Below are positions 9,384 through 17,071 of a stretch of DNA of 64,000 bases, in pieces. Made by a program: the position numbers and the translations under genes. The stretch spans positions 124,001-188,000 of the forward strand of contig NZ_AUIS01000006.1 of NCBI RefSeq assembly GCF_000423825.1, given 5' to 3'. The notes beneath the pieces were generated by a model. The model made no database searches. It saw only the letters and a list, made by a program, of their open reading frames with translations, and was not told the DNA's origin. Source of the stretch: Thermithiobacillus tepidarius DSM 3134. Lineage in GTDB: Bacteria > Pseudomonadota > Gammaproteobacteria > Acidithiobacillales > Thermithiobacillaceae. Each line of letters begins with the position of its first letter. Position 1 is the first letter of the stretch.

Positions 9384-9507
9384 GCGTTTACAACCCTTTC
9401 TTATTCAGCGTGGGATTCACGGACTATAGTTCTATAGTTCGCGCCGGCGGACTTGTCAAAATGAGCGGGTGCGCGGGAGATCCGCAGGCGACGAAGAGGA
9501 GCTTGGC

Positions 9508-10092
9508 ATGAGCACGCTCAGGGCGGAACACCACACCGACGCCGGCCAGGCCATCCAGGTCCGGCAGGGGGATCTGACCCGGGAAACGGTCGATGCCGTC
9601 GTCAACGCCGCCAATGCCCATCTGGCCCACGGTGGCGGGGTGGCGGCGGCGATCGTGCGGGCCGGCGGCCAGGCAATCCAGGACGAGAGCGACCGCTGGG
9701 TGGCGGAGAACGGGCCGGTGCCGACCGGCCAGGTGGCGGTCACCGGGGCCGGCGCCCTGCCCGCCCGCCATGTCATCCATGCGGTCGGCCCGATCTGGGA
9801 AGGCGGCGACGCCGATGAGGACACCCTGCTGCACTCGGCGGTCTGGCAAAGCCTCCTCAAGGCCCACGCGCTGCGGCTCGCCAGCATCGCCCTGCCGGCC
9901 ATCAGCAGCGGCATCTTCGGCTTCCCGAAGGCGCGCTGCGCGGCGATCCTGATCGGGACTGCCCTCGAGTTTTGCGAACGGAATCCGGACAGTCCCTTGC
10001 GCCAAATCCGCTTCGTGCTGCGCGATGCGGAAAGCGTCAGCCTCTTCGAAGCTCAGCTGCGCCGGCAAGGCAGCTCCAGGCCCGCCGAGTAG
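9508..10092 (+). CDS. macro-domain protein (putative ADP-ribose hydrolase)
   Basis: A 194-residue protein that is essentially one macro domain. The ADP-ribose-binding loop 1 NAANAHLAHGGGVAAAI is at residues 33-49, and loop 2 is in LPAISSGIFGFPK. YmdB/MacroD-type enzymes with these loops remove O-acetyl from ADP-ribose or ADP-ribose from proteins; the exact substrate here is not known. The ATG at 9508 has AGAGGA seven bases upstream; the frame extends further but has no better start. It is divergent from the small GTPase gene. Confidence 0.85.
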   Translation: MSTLRAEHHTDAGQAIQVRQGDLTRETVDAVVNAANAHLAHGGGVAAAIVRAGGQAIQDESDRWVAENGPVPTGQVAVTGAGALPARHVIHAVGPIWEGGDADEDTLLHSAVWQSLLKAHALRLASIALPAISSGIFGFPKARCAAILIGTALEFCERNPDSPLRQIRFVLRDAESVSLFEAQLRRQGSSRPAE

Positions 10093-10174
10093 TCTGCTCC
10101 ATCTTTCGGCCGCAGGCACAGGCATCGTCCTGGAAGAGCATGGACACTGGGACATGCAGAAACAGGAGGTTTTT

Positions 10175-10369
10175 ATGTCAGGGAAAGACCAGGAAGTGCG
10201 CCACGGCGAACTATCGGCCCCTGCCGCAGATGCCCGGACGGACGAGCCCGATCATCCCCGGGGCTGGGGCGCGTGCTCCGTTTCCGGCTGTCCATGCAGC
10301 GGCTTTGTGCAGACCTGGGGCTCGGAACTCTGCAACAACTGCGGCCACAAGTACACCGACCACTGGTAG
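10175..10369 (+). CDS. small Cys-rich (zinc-ribbon-like) protein
   Basis: A 64-residue protein with an excellent AGGAGG just before its ATG. The N-terminal half is acidic and probably disordered. The C-terminal half carries C34, C39 and C41, then a CNNCGHKY segment with H58 and a final H63, a likely zinc-binding site. I do not recognise the family. It follows the macro-domain gene by 82 bases on the same strand and may be co-transcribed with it. Confidence 0.65.
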   Translation: MSGKDQEVRHGELSAPAADARTDEPDHPRGWGACSVSGCPCSGFVQTWGSELCNNCGHKYTDHW

Positions 10370-10388
10370 GCACGGATGCCGCAGCGAC

Positions 10389-10871
10389 TCAGCCTCCCAA
10401 GCGCGCGAGCACGTCCGGATGCGCAAACCAGCGCAGCTTGCCCTCCTGGGGCTTGTCCGCCCTGACCTCCAGTCCCGCCACGGCGGCGGGCTTCATGGGC
10501 AGGACCACGCCGGCCATACGCGCCACCCAATGGCTCAGGTGCGGCTCATGGCCGACGATGAGCAGTTGCGCATCCTCGTCCAAGGCCGACCAGGCGCGCA
10601 CCAGGCCGCTGAAGTCGCCGGCCGGGATGAGTTCGTTCAAGTCCACGGTCACGTCGCCCAATGCTTCGGCGACGAGTTCGGCCGTTTGCCGGGCGCGCGG
10701 CAACGGGCTGGACCAAATGCGCAGGTGCTGGGCGCCCAGCAGGCAACGCGCCAAGCCCCGGGCCGCCGCCTTCACCTTCTGGCGCCCCTCGGCGGTGAGT
10801 TCGCGCTCGAAGTCCGAGGGCCGGCTGGCGGGGTCCTCCGCCTTGCCGTGGCGCATGAAGATGATTTCCAT
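10389..10871 (-). CDS. sixA: phosphohistidine phosphatase SixA
   Basis: A 160-residue histidine-phosphatase-superfamily protein. The catalytic RHG is at residues 7-9 and the second catalytic histidine is H108 in VGHEPH. SSPLPRARQTAE is the usual substrate-pocket segment. E. coli SixA dephosphorylates phosphohistidine on the nitrogen phosphotransferase protein NPr and was first linked to the ArcB phosphotransfer domain. The target here is unknown. The start overlaps the stop of the upstream membrane-protein gene by one base (TGATG), so the two are coupled. Confidence 0.9.
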   Translation of the reverse strand: MEIIFMRHGKAEDPASRPSDFERELTAEGRQKVKAAARGLARCLLGAQHLRIWSSPLPRARQTAELVAEALGDVTVDLNELIPAGDFSGLVRAWSALDEDAQLLIVGHEPHLSHWVARMAGVVLPMKPAAVAGLEVRADKPQEGKLRWFAHPDVLARLGG

Positions 10872-11269
10872 CAGGGTTTTCCTCCGCCTGCGGTGTCGTG
10901 ACGCGGCAAGCCCAGCCAGGGCGCACGCCACGACAGAGGCAAAACGCGCGCCAGGATCGCCACCAGCGCCAGCCCGATCAGCGCCGCCATCCATTCGTCG
11001 ATGACGAACTTAAGTCCCAACTGGCGCGACCAGGCACCCACCTCGGCGGCGGCCAGGGCGCCGCCCAAAAGCAGCATGACCGGCCGCCAGATGAAGGGAC
11101 CGGCCTCGGGCCGCCAGCGGGCCAGCGCCCCGAGCAGCACCACCGCCCAAACGCCATACTCCGCCATGCGCAGCCAGACCGGCGGCTGCGGCATGGCCAG
11201 CGCCAGATTGAGGACAACGATGACGAGATACACGAGCAAGGCCGCCACGCCCCATGGGCCGAACTTCAT
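10871..11269 (-). CDS. small inner-membrane protein, unknown
   Basis: A 132-residue hydrophobic protein with about four predicted membrane segments: residues 7-26, 36-49, 60-78 and 92-110. It has a short hydrophilic tail. I do not recognise its family. AAGGAG precedes the ATG. It is translationally coupled to sixA, and follows the PAP2 phosphatase by 57 bases on the same strand, so it may be read from the same transcript as the lipid operon. Confidence 0.7.
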   Translation of the reverse strand: MKFGPWGVAALLVYLVIVVLNLALAMPQPPVWLRMAEYGVWAVVLLGALARWRPEAGPFIWRPVMLLLGGALAAAEVGAWSRQLGLKFVIDEWMAALIGLALVAILARVLPLSWRAPWLGLPRHDTAGGGKP

Positions 11270-11326
11270 GCTGCTTCTCCTTCTATGCGGGCAAAGGCGG
11301 CTATTCTACACCGGGAAGCGGTCCCG

Positions 11327-11869
11327 TCAGTAGGGAAAGAGACTCAGCACGGCGTAGCTGCTGGCGCCCGCGATCAGCGCGCCGAGCGCCGCGCCCACCA
11401 CCACGTCCGATGGATAATGCAGGCCCAGCGCCACCCGCGACACGGCGATCAGCACCGCCAGCGGCCAGATGACGAGCGCCAGGGCCGGGAAGAAGATCTG
11501 CACCACCACCGCGGCGCTGAAAGCATTCATGGCATGGCCGGAGGGGAAGGACCAGTCGTCCAGGGGCGGCAGGGCGGTATGCAGATCGGCCATCACCTCG
11601 AACGGGCGCGGGCGCGAGGTGCGCCGCTTCACCAGCTTGAAAAGGGCGATGCAGACGCCGGTGGCGATGCTGGCGGCCAGCAGGCCGCGCCAGGCCGCCA
11701 GGCCCTGCCACCAGAGCACCACCATGACCAGCGTATACCAGGCCACGCCGTCGCCCAGGCGGCTGGCGAAAACCATGGTACTGCAAAACAGGCTGCGCTC
11801 CAGCCCGTGGTTGAGCCAACGCAGGATGCGGCACTCGTGCAGAATCACCCGTTCTCCCAAGGCACTCAT
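11327..11869 (-). CDS. PAP2-family membrane phosphatase
   Basis: A 180-residue integral membrane phosphatase with all three PAP2 motifs. Motif 1 is K81-x6-R88-P89, motif 2 is PSGH at 109-112 and motif 3 is S144-R145-x5-H151-x3-D155. The family removes phosphate from phosphatidic acid, phosphatidylglycerol phosphate or undecaprenyl pyrophosphate. The start overlaps the upstream glycosyltransferase stop by four bases. In this operon, phosphatidic acid phosphatase activity yielding diacylglycerol is the most economical reading, but undecaprenyl pyrophosphatase cannot be excluded. Confidence 0.88.
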   Translation of the reverse strand: MSALGERVILHECRILRWLNHGLERSLFCSTMVFASRLGDGVAWYTLVMVVLWWQGLAAWRGLLAASIATGVCIALFKLVKRRTSRPRPFEVMADLHTALPPLDDWSFPSGHAMNAFSAAVVVQIFFPALALVIWPLAVLIAVSRVALGLHYPSDVVVGAALGALIAGASSYAVLSLFPY

Positions 11870-13026
11870 TTCGACGCTCCTTGCATGGTGGCGAAAGCAT
11901 CCGGATCTTGCGTCAAGAGATGCAGGTACCGCTGTTCCAGACCATCAAACACGTGCTCCCAGCTCTGGCGCTCCGCCTGGCGGCGGGCGGCGAAGCCCAG
12001 GGCGCGGCGGCGCGACGGGTCCTGACAAAGCGCGGCCAAGGGTTCGGCCAGATCCGCCGACGGGGGCACCAGCAGGCCGTCCTGGCCGTGCGCCACCCGC
12101 TCGTTGACGCCGGGGCTGTCGAAAGCCACCACCGGCAGGCCGCTGGCCTGCGCTTCCAGCACCACGTTGCCGAAGGTCTCGCTGCAGGACGGAAAGGCGA
12201 AAATGTCGGCGCTGGCGTACCAGCGGCTCAGATCGGCGCCCCGCTGCACCCCCGCCAGCACCACGCCGGCGGGCGTGGCGGCCTGCAGGCGTGCCAGCAG
12301 CGGCCCGCCGCCCACCAGGGCCAAACGCAACTTGTCCCGCTGCGGTGCCGGCAGGCGTTCGCGCAGGCGCTGGAAAGCATCCAGCAGCACCGGCAGGTTT
12401 TTCTCGTAGGCGAGACGCCCCACATAAAGCAGCAGCGGGTCGTCAGGCCCCAGCCCCAGGCTGGCCCGCAGCGCCGCATCTCGGTGACGCGGATGGTAGA
12501 GCGCGCCGTCCACCCCGCGCGACCAGATCTCCACGCGCTGGAAGCCCTGGGACAGCAGGCGCGCGCGGGTGCTCTCGCTGGGCACGAGAGTGACCTCGGT
12601 GCGGTTGTGGAAGTGGCGCAGATAGGTGCGGGCCAGGGTTTCGAAGGAACCCAGTCGGTAGTGGCCCGCGTAGTGATCGAAATTGGTATGGAAACTGCTG
12701 GCGATGGACAGACCCAAACGCTCGGCGGCGCGCAGGGCGGCCCAGCCCAGGGGGCCCTCGGTGGCGATGTGCACGAGCTCCGTGGATGCCTGCGCCAGAA
12801 GACGGCGGAGGTGGCCCGCGCCGGCCAAGCCAATGCGCACCTCACGATAAAAGGGCAACGCCAAGCCGGGCACGAGCGTCGGCGCGGCCGCTTCGCCCGC
12901 CTGCCGGGGACGGATCACCTGGACGGCGTGGCCGCGCGCGCGGAATGCTTCCACCCAGCGCCCCAGCGTCATGGCAACGCCATTGACTTCCGGCGGAAAG
13001 GTTTCCGTCACCAGCGTCAGGCGCAT
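11866..13026 (-). CDS. GT4-family glycosyltransferase, putative lipid glycosyltransferase
   Basis: A 386-residue GT-B fold enzyme. The N-terminal acceptor domain begins MRLTLVTETFPPEVNGVAMT and contains SSFHTNFDHYAGHY, a motif shared with diacylglycerol and phosphatidylinositol glycosyltransferases such as SqdX, PimB and Agt. The C-terminal sugar-nucleotide domain has LLYVGRLAYEKN and the E-x7-E motif in SETFGNVVLEAQ. No membrane helix is obvious, so it is probably peripheral on the inner membrane. It overlaps the lipid kinase gene by 10 bases and the PAP2 gene by 4. The sugar donor and exact acceptor are unknown; a diacylglycerol acceptor is inferred from similarity and context. Confidence 0.88.
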   Translation of the reverse strand: MRLTLVTETFPPEVNGVAMTLGRWVEAFRARGHAVQVIRPRQAGEAAAPTLVPGLALPFYREVRIGLAGAGHLRRLLAQASTELVHIATEGPLGWAALRAAERLGLSIASSFHTNFDHYAGHYRLGSFETLARTYLRHFHNRTEVTLVPSESTRARLLSQGFQRVEIWSRGVDGALYHPRHRDAALRASLGLGPDDPLLLYVGRLAYEKNLPVLLDAFQRLRERLPAPQRDKLRLALVGGGPLLARLQAATPAGVVLAGVQRGADLSRWYASADIFAFPSCSETFGNVVLEAQASGLPVVAFDSPGVNERVAHGQDGLLVPPSADLAEPLAALCQDPSRRRALGFAARRQAERQSWEHVFDGLEQRYLHLLTQDPDAFATMQGASK

Positions 13027-13904
13027 TCCGCAGTACCCCCCTTTGCTTGTTCTTGCGGCAAAAATATAGTTATCGCATCAGGGCAGACAGCAATTCGACA
13101 GGGCGTGCGGCCCAGGAGTTCACCGTCCACCTGCACGTAGGCCGGCGGTTTGGCCTCTACTTCGAGCTCGGCGCAACGCAGGTAGGTGACCTCGGGATCC
13201 CGCAGGTGAACCCCCCGCATGATCTCCCATGCGTATTTCAACATTTTAAGCGGGCCTTGTCCCGAGAAGATACATACATCCAGCAAGGCGTCGTGGGTAT
13301 CAGCCCTAGGTGTGATGGAGAACGGCCCGCCGTAGAGGCGCGCATTGCCCGCCACCAAGGCTCCCGCCGACCAGCAGTGCCCGTCGGCGATCACGCGCAG
13401 CGCATGCCCCTTGTAGCCCGCCAGGGTGCGCAGGCCCACCAGCACGTAAGCCCAGCGGCCCAGACGGCGCTTCAAGCCGAGGCTGACCCGGGATACGACC
13501 TCGGCGTCAAAGCCGATGCCCGCCATCAGCATGAAGTAGCGGCCGTTGATGCGCCCCAGGCTCAGTGCCCGCGCGCGCCCCTGCTCCAGCAGCGCCAAGG
13601 CCGCCAGCGGATCGCCGGGCAGCGCCATCTCGCGGGCGAAGACATTGGTGGTGCCGGCCGGAATGATCAGCAGGGGCACGCCGCTGCCGGCCAACCCGTT
13701 GATCACCTCATTGACCGTGCCATCGCCGCCGACGACGATCACCGCGCGCACCCCGAGGGCGGCGGCCTCGCGGGCGAAGGCGGTGGCCGCGCCGCGACTG
13801 CCGGTCTGCCGGCAAAGGCATGTCTCCCGGGATTCGAGATGGCGCCGGACCTGCTCGCCCACCTGCCGGGCGTGCCGGCCGGCCACCGGGTTGACGATCA
13901 GCAT
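13017..13904 (-). CDS. diacylglycerol-kinase-family lipid kinase (YegS/DagK type)
   Basis: A 295-residue lipid kinase with the ATP-binding signature GGDGTVNEVINGL and the family segments LIVNPVAG at the N-terminus and IIPAGTTNVFAREM. A C-terminal beta domain ends in VDGELLGRTPCRIAV. The frame stays open to an ATG at 13952 (311 residues), but the predicted PhoB-dependent transcript would begin at about that ATG. So I place the start at 13904, where the protein begins MLIVNPVAG as many homologues do. A leaderless message from 13952 is the alternative. It is the first gene of a lipid-kinase / GT4 / PAP2 operon with a Pho box. Confidence 0.85.
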   Translation of the reverse strand: MLIVNPVAGRHARQVGEQVRRHLESRETCLCRQTGSRGAATAFAREAAALGVRAVIVVGGDGTVNEVINGLAGSGVPLLIIPAGTTNVFAREMALPGDPLAALALLEQGRARALSLGRINGRYFMLMAGIGFDAEVVSRVSLGLKRRLGRWAYVLVGLRTLAGYKGHALRVIADGHCWSAGALVAGNARLYGGPFSITPRADTHDALLDVCIFSGQGPLKMLKYAWEIMRGVHLRDPEVTYLRCAELEVEAKPPAYVQVDGELLGRTPCRIAVCPDAITIFLPQEQAKGGTAECA

Positions 13905-13958
13905 GACAAGCCCCGGGGTGGGATGAGGTTCAAGCCGCGCCGCAGTTTGCATGGGAAG

Positions 13959-13992
13959 ATGTTAGCGCCTGGACGCTACATTTTTATGACAG
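13959..13992 (-). promoter_or_regulatory. Pho box and -10 element driving the lipid operon
   Basis: On the minus strand CTGTCATAAAAATGTAGC (13975-13992) matches the PhoB box of two CTGTCAT-like 7-mers with a 4-base spacer. After 10 bases comes the -10 hexamer TAACAT (13959-13964). The box differs at one of 18 bases from that upstream of pstS, and has the same spacing to its -10. Transcription would start near 13952. Confidence 0.8.
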
Positions 13993-14054
13993 GCGCATGA
14001 AGAATAAGTGACAAGCGGACACCTGCGCATGGACCACATGCCTGCGCGGCCAGC

Positions 14055-15566
14055 TTACCAGCGCAGTGCGAAATGGGGTGCCAGCAGTTCCCGCTCGGCG
14101 GCCAGGTCGGCGGCCAGCAGGGGCATCTGCGCCTCCCAATTGGAAGGCAGGTGGAGCCGCAGGCTGCGTTTGTCCGACAGACGCAGGCCGGGCTGAAAGG
14201 GCAGCACCCGCTGCCCGCGATGAAAGAGGATGCCCAGGCGCAGCAACACCGCCAGACGCTGCACGACGACGGCATCGGCCGCCGACAGCTCGCTGAAAAC
14301 GTCGCTGTGCAGAGGCGGCAACGCCTTGCGCTGCAGGCGCGCCAGGGTCGCCAGCACTGCTTGTTCACGCCGCGAGAAGCCGGCCAGATCCGCGTGGCGC
14401 AGGATGTACTCGCTGTGGCGGTGAAACCCCGAATGGGCGATGTCCAGCCCGATATCGTGGGTCGCCGCCGCCCAGCGCAGCCAGTCCCAGTGCACCGGCT
14501 GCAGATCCCAGCGGTCGGCGGCATCGAAAAAGCCCCTCAGCGTGCCGACGATTTCCGCATTCCGGGCCGCATCGACGTGGAAACGCTTCTGCAGCGCCTG
14601 GACGCTGCTTTCGCGGGCATCCTCGTGATGGATGCGGCCGAGCAGGTCGTAAAGCACCCCTTCGCGCAGGGCGCCGTCGGCGATCTGCAGCTCCGCGAGC
14701 CCGAGCATCTGCATGAGACCATTCAGGATGCCGAAGCCGCCGGCCAGGACCGGCACGCGCTCCGCCTTCAGGCCCTTGAGCTCGGCCAAGCGCGCGAAGT
14801 GCCGGCTGCCCAGCAGCCGCTCCCGCAGCCAGTCCATTCCAGCCCGGGTGATGCACGGACCGAAGCCGTTCGCCTCCAACACCCGCCCGATGGCGCGCAC
14901 CGTGCCGGAAGCGCCGATCGCCTGCTCCCAGCCCACGGCCTGCAGGCGCAGCAGGTAAGGCTCGACCGTCACCCGCACGCGGTCCTCCAGACTGCTCAGG
15001 GACTTGGCGGTGACTTCCGCCTGCGGGAAGTAATGCCGGGTGGCGGTCACGCAGCCGAGATGAAAGCTCTCCGCCTCGATGGGGGTAAAGCCGCGGCCCG
15101 CCACGATCTCCGTGCTGCCGCCGCCGATGTCGATCACCAGGCGCCGCTCGGCGGGCATTACCGCCAGGCTGTGCGCCACCCCCAGGTAAATCAGCCGCGC
15201 TTCCTCGCGGCCGCTGATGATCTCGATGGGGAAGCCCAGAGCCTGCTCGGCCTTGTCGATGAAACCCTCGGCCCGGGAGGCGACGCGCAGGGTATTGGTG
15301 CCCACCACCCGCACCCGGGCCGGCGACAGACCGCACAAGCGCTGGCCGAAGCGGCTCAGGGCCGCCAGGGCTTGCTCCGCCACGGCGGCGTCGATGCGGC
15401 CGTCGCCGGTGAGCCCGGCCGCCAAGCGCACGCCCTCGCGCAGCCGATCCACCAGCCGCAATCCCGCCGGTCCTTCCACCGCCAGCACCATGTGGAAGGA
15501 ATTGGAGCCCAGATCGACGGCAGCGAGGGGCTCCGCGGACTCGGGGGCGCCCGGCGCGCTGCTCAA
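14055..15566 (-). CDS. ppx: exopolyphosphatase / guanosine pentaphosphatase (Ppx/GppA)
   Basis: A 503-residue enzyme of the ASKHA fold. The phosphate-1 loop is DLGSNSFHMV (from residue 18) and the phosphate-2 loop is VIDIGGGSTEI. A C-terminal HD-like helical domain contains AAATHDIGLDIAHSG, as in long Ppx proteins. It hydrolyses inorganic polyphosphate, and some members also hydrolyse pppGpp. The start appears to be TTG at 15566, overlapping the phoU stop (TTGA). No ATG or GTG lies between the phoU stop and the catalytic loop. It is the last gene of the pst-phoU run, so polyphosphate breakdown is probably co-regulated with phosphate uptake. Confidence 0.9.
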   Translation of the reverse strand: MSSAPGAPESAEPLAAVDLGSNSFHMVLAVEGPAGLRLVDRLREGVRLAAGLTGDGRIDAAVAEQALAALSRFGQRLCGLSPARVRVVGTNTLRVASRAEGFIDKAEQALGFPIEIISGREEARLIYLGVAHSLAVMPAERRLVIDIGGGSTEIVAGRGFTPIEAESFHLGCVTATRHYFPQAEVTAKSLSSLEDRVRVTVEPYLLRLQAVGWEQAIGASGTVRAIGRVLEANGFGPCITRAGMDWLRERLLGSRHFARLAELKGLKAERVPVLAGGFGILNGLMQMLGLAELQIADGALREGVLYDLLGRIHHEDARESSVQALQKRFHVDAARNAEIVGTLRGFFDAADRWDLQPVHWDWLRWAAATHDIGLDIAHSGFHRHSEYILRHADLAGFSRREQAVLATLARLQRKALPPLHSDVFSELSAADAVVVQRLAVLLRLGILFHRGQRVLPFQPGLRLSDKRSLRLHLPSNWEAQMPLLAADLAAERELLAPHFALRW

Positions 15567-16288
15567 CCCTCTTCCAGCGCCTCGTGGGTCAGGCGGTCCA
15601 GGGTCACGTGCCGCACATCCTTGCCCTTGACCAGATAGATCACGTACTCGGCCATGTTCTTGGCATGATCGCCGATGCGCTCCAGGGCCTTGACCACGAA
15701 GAGCACATCGATGGCCCGCCCGATGGTGCGCGGGTCCTCCATCATGAAGGTGACCAGGTGGCGCAGGGCGGAACGGAACTCCGCATCCAGCGCCGCGTCG
15801 CCTTTGGCCACCTCCACCGCCACCGCCACGTCCAGGCGGGCGAAGGCATCCAGGGCGTCGCGCACCATGCGCCGCGCCCGCTCGGCCATGATGCCGACCT
15901 CGCGGAGCAGATCCGGCGTGATGATGGCCTGGTTCTGCTCGCTGACGAGCAGGGTCATGCGGGCGATCTTCTCCGCCTCGTCGCCGATGCGCTCCAGATC
16001 CGTGATGGTCTTGATCACCGCCACGATCAGCCGCAGGTCGCTGGCCATGGGCTGGCGGCGCGCCACCACCATGGTGCATTCCTCGTCGATGCGCACCTCC
16101 AGCCCATTGACCCGATGGTCGTTGGCGATCACGGTGCCCGCCAGTTCCGTATCGCCCTCGCGCAGGGCCTGGGCCGCCATGGCGATCTGCTCTTCCACCA
16201 GGCCGCCCATCTCGAGCACCAGGCTGCGGATCCCCGCCAGCTCCGCGTCGTACCGCTGATACGTGTGTTCGCTCTCGCTGATAGTCAT
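15563..16288 (-). CDS. phoU: phosphate signalling regulator PhoU
   Basis: A 241-residue all-helical protein of two repeated three-helix bundles. The metal-binding repeats appear as ITDLERIGDEAEKIA in the first half and VKALERIGDHAKNMAEY in the second. PhoU binds PstB and PhoR and keeps the Pho response off when phosphate is plentiful; it also limits PstSCAB transport. It lies nine bases downstream of pstB and is coupled to ppx by a four-base overlap. Cytoplasmic. Confidence 0.97.
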   Translation of the reverse strand: MTISESEHTYQRYDAELAGIRSLVLEMGGLVEEQIAMAAQALREGDTELAGTVIANDHRVNGLEVRIDEECTMVVARRQPMASDLRLIVAVIKTITDLERIGDEAEKIARMTLLVSEQNQAIITPDLLREVGIMAERARRMVRDALDAFARLDVAVAVEVAKGDAALDAEFRSALRHLVTFMMEDPRTIGRAIDVLFVVKALERIGDHAKNMAEYVIYLVKGKDVRHVTLDRLTHEALEEG

Positions 16289-16297
16289 GGCGTCCCC

Positions 16298-17071
16298 CTA
16301 GCCGTAACGGCCGGTAATGTAATCTTCCGTCTGCTTCTTGCTTGGATTGGTGAAAATCGTGCCGGTTTCACCGAACTCCACCAATTCGCCCAGATACATG
16401 AAGGCAGTATAGTCCGAGACGCGCGCGGCCTGCTGCATGTTGTGGGTCACGATGATAATCGTGAACTTCTCGCGCAGCTCGCTCACCAGCTCCTCGATCT
16501 TGAGGGTGGCGATGGGGTCCAGAGCCGAGGTGGGCTCGTCCAGCAGAATCACTTCCGGCTGCACCGCGATGGCGCGGGCGATGCAAAGGCGCTGCTGCTG
16601 GCCGCCGGACAGGCTCAGGCCGCTGCGCTTCAGGATGTCCTTGACCTCGTCCCACAGGGCCGCCTGGCGCAGGGCCTGCTCCACGCGCTCGTCCATTTCC
16701 GCCTTGCGCAGCCGCTCGTAGAGCTTCACGCCGAAGGCGATATTGTCATAGATGGACATGGGAAACGGCGTGGGCTTCTGGAACACCATGCCGACGCGGG
16801 CCCGCAGGCGGTTGAGGTCCTGCCGCGGATCCAGAATGTTCTGGCCATCCAGCAGCACTTCGCCCGTGGCCTTCTGCCCCGGGTAAAGGGCATACATGCG
16901 GTTGAAGACGCGCAGCAGCGTCGACTTGCCACAGCCGGACGGCCCGATGAAGGCGGTGACCTTCTGCGCGGGAATGTCCAGGTTGATGTCCTTCAGCGCC
17001 TGGGACTTGCCATAGTGGAAGTCCAGATTGCGGATGCTGATCTTGGGGGTGTCCACAGCAGAAGCGTTCAT
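16298..17071 (-). CDS. pstB: phosphate ABC transporter ATP-binding protein PstB
   Basis: A 257-residue ABC ATPase. Walker [10 protein letters not shown] is at residues 43-51, the signature is [14 protein letters not shown], and Walker [14 protein letters not shown] is followed by the switch histidine in VTHNMQQ. The segment [20 protein letters not shown] is characteristic of PstB. It powers PstA/PstC import of phosphate and is part of the phosphate-sensing complex with PhoU and PhoR. The start codon immediately follows the pstA stop. Confidence 0.97.
   Translation of the reverse strand: MNASAVDTPKISIRNLDFHYGKSQALKDINLDIPAQKVTAFIGPSGCGKSTLLRVFNRMYALYPGQKATGEVLLDGQNILDPRQDLNRLRARVGMVFQKPTPFPMSIYDNIAFGVKLYERLRKAEMDERVEQALRQAALWDEVKDILKRSGLSLSGGQQQRLCIARAIAVQPEVILLDEPTSALDPIATLKIEELVSELREKFTIIIVTHNMQQAARVSDYTAFMYLGELVEFGETGTIFTNPSKKQTEDYITGRYG

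Noticed and set aside
11866-13026. Assignment of the GT4 gene to lipopolysaccharide core synthesis
   Set aside because: No other core or O-antigen genes are near, and its acceptor-domain motif and operon partners fit lipid glycosylation better; the point stays open until tested.
14055-16079. Upstream extension of the ppx frame through phoU
   Set aside because: The first 171 codons are a shadow of phoU in another frame; Ppx homology begins just after the phoU stop.
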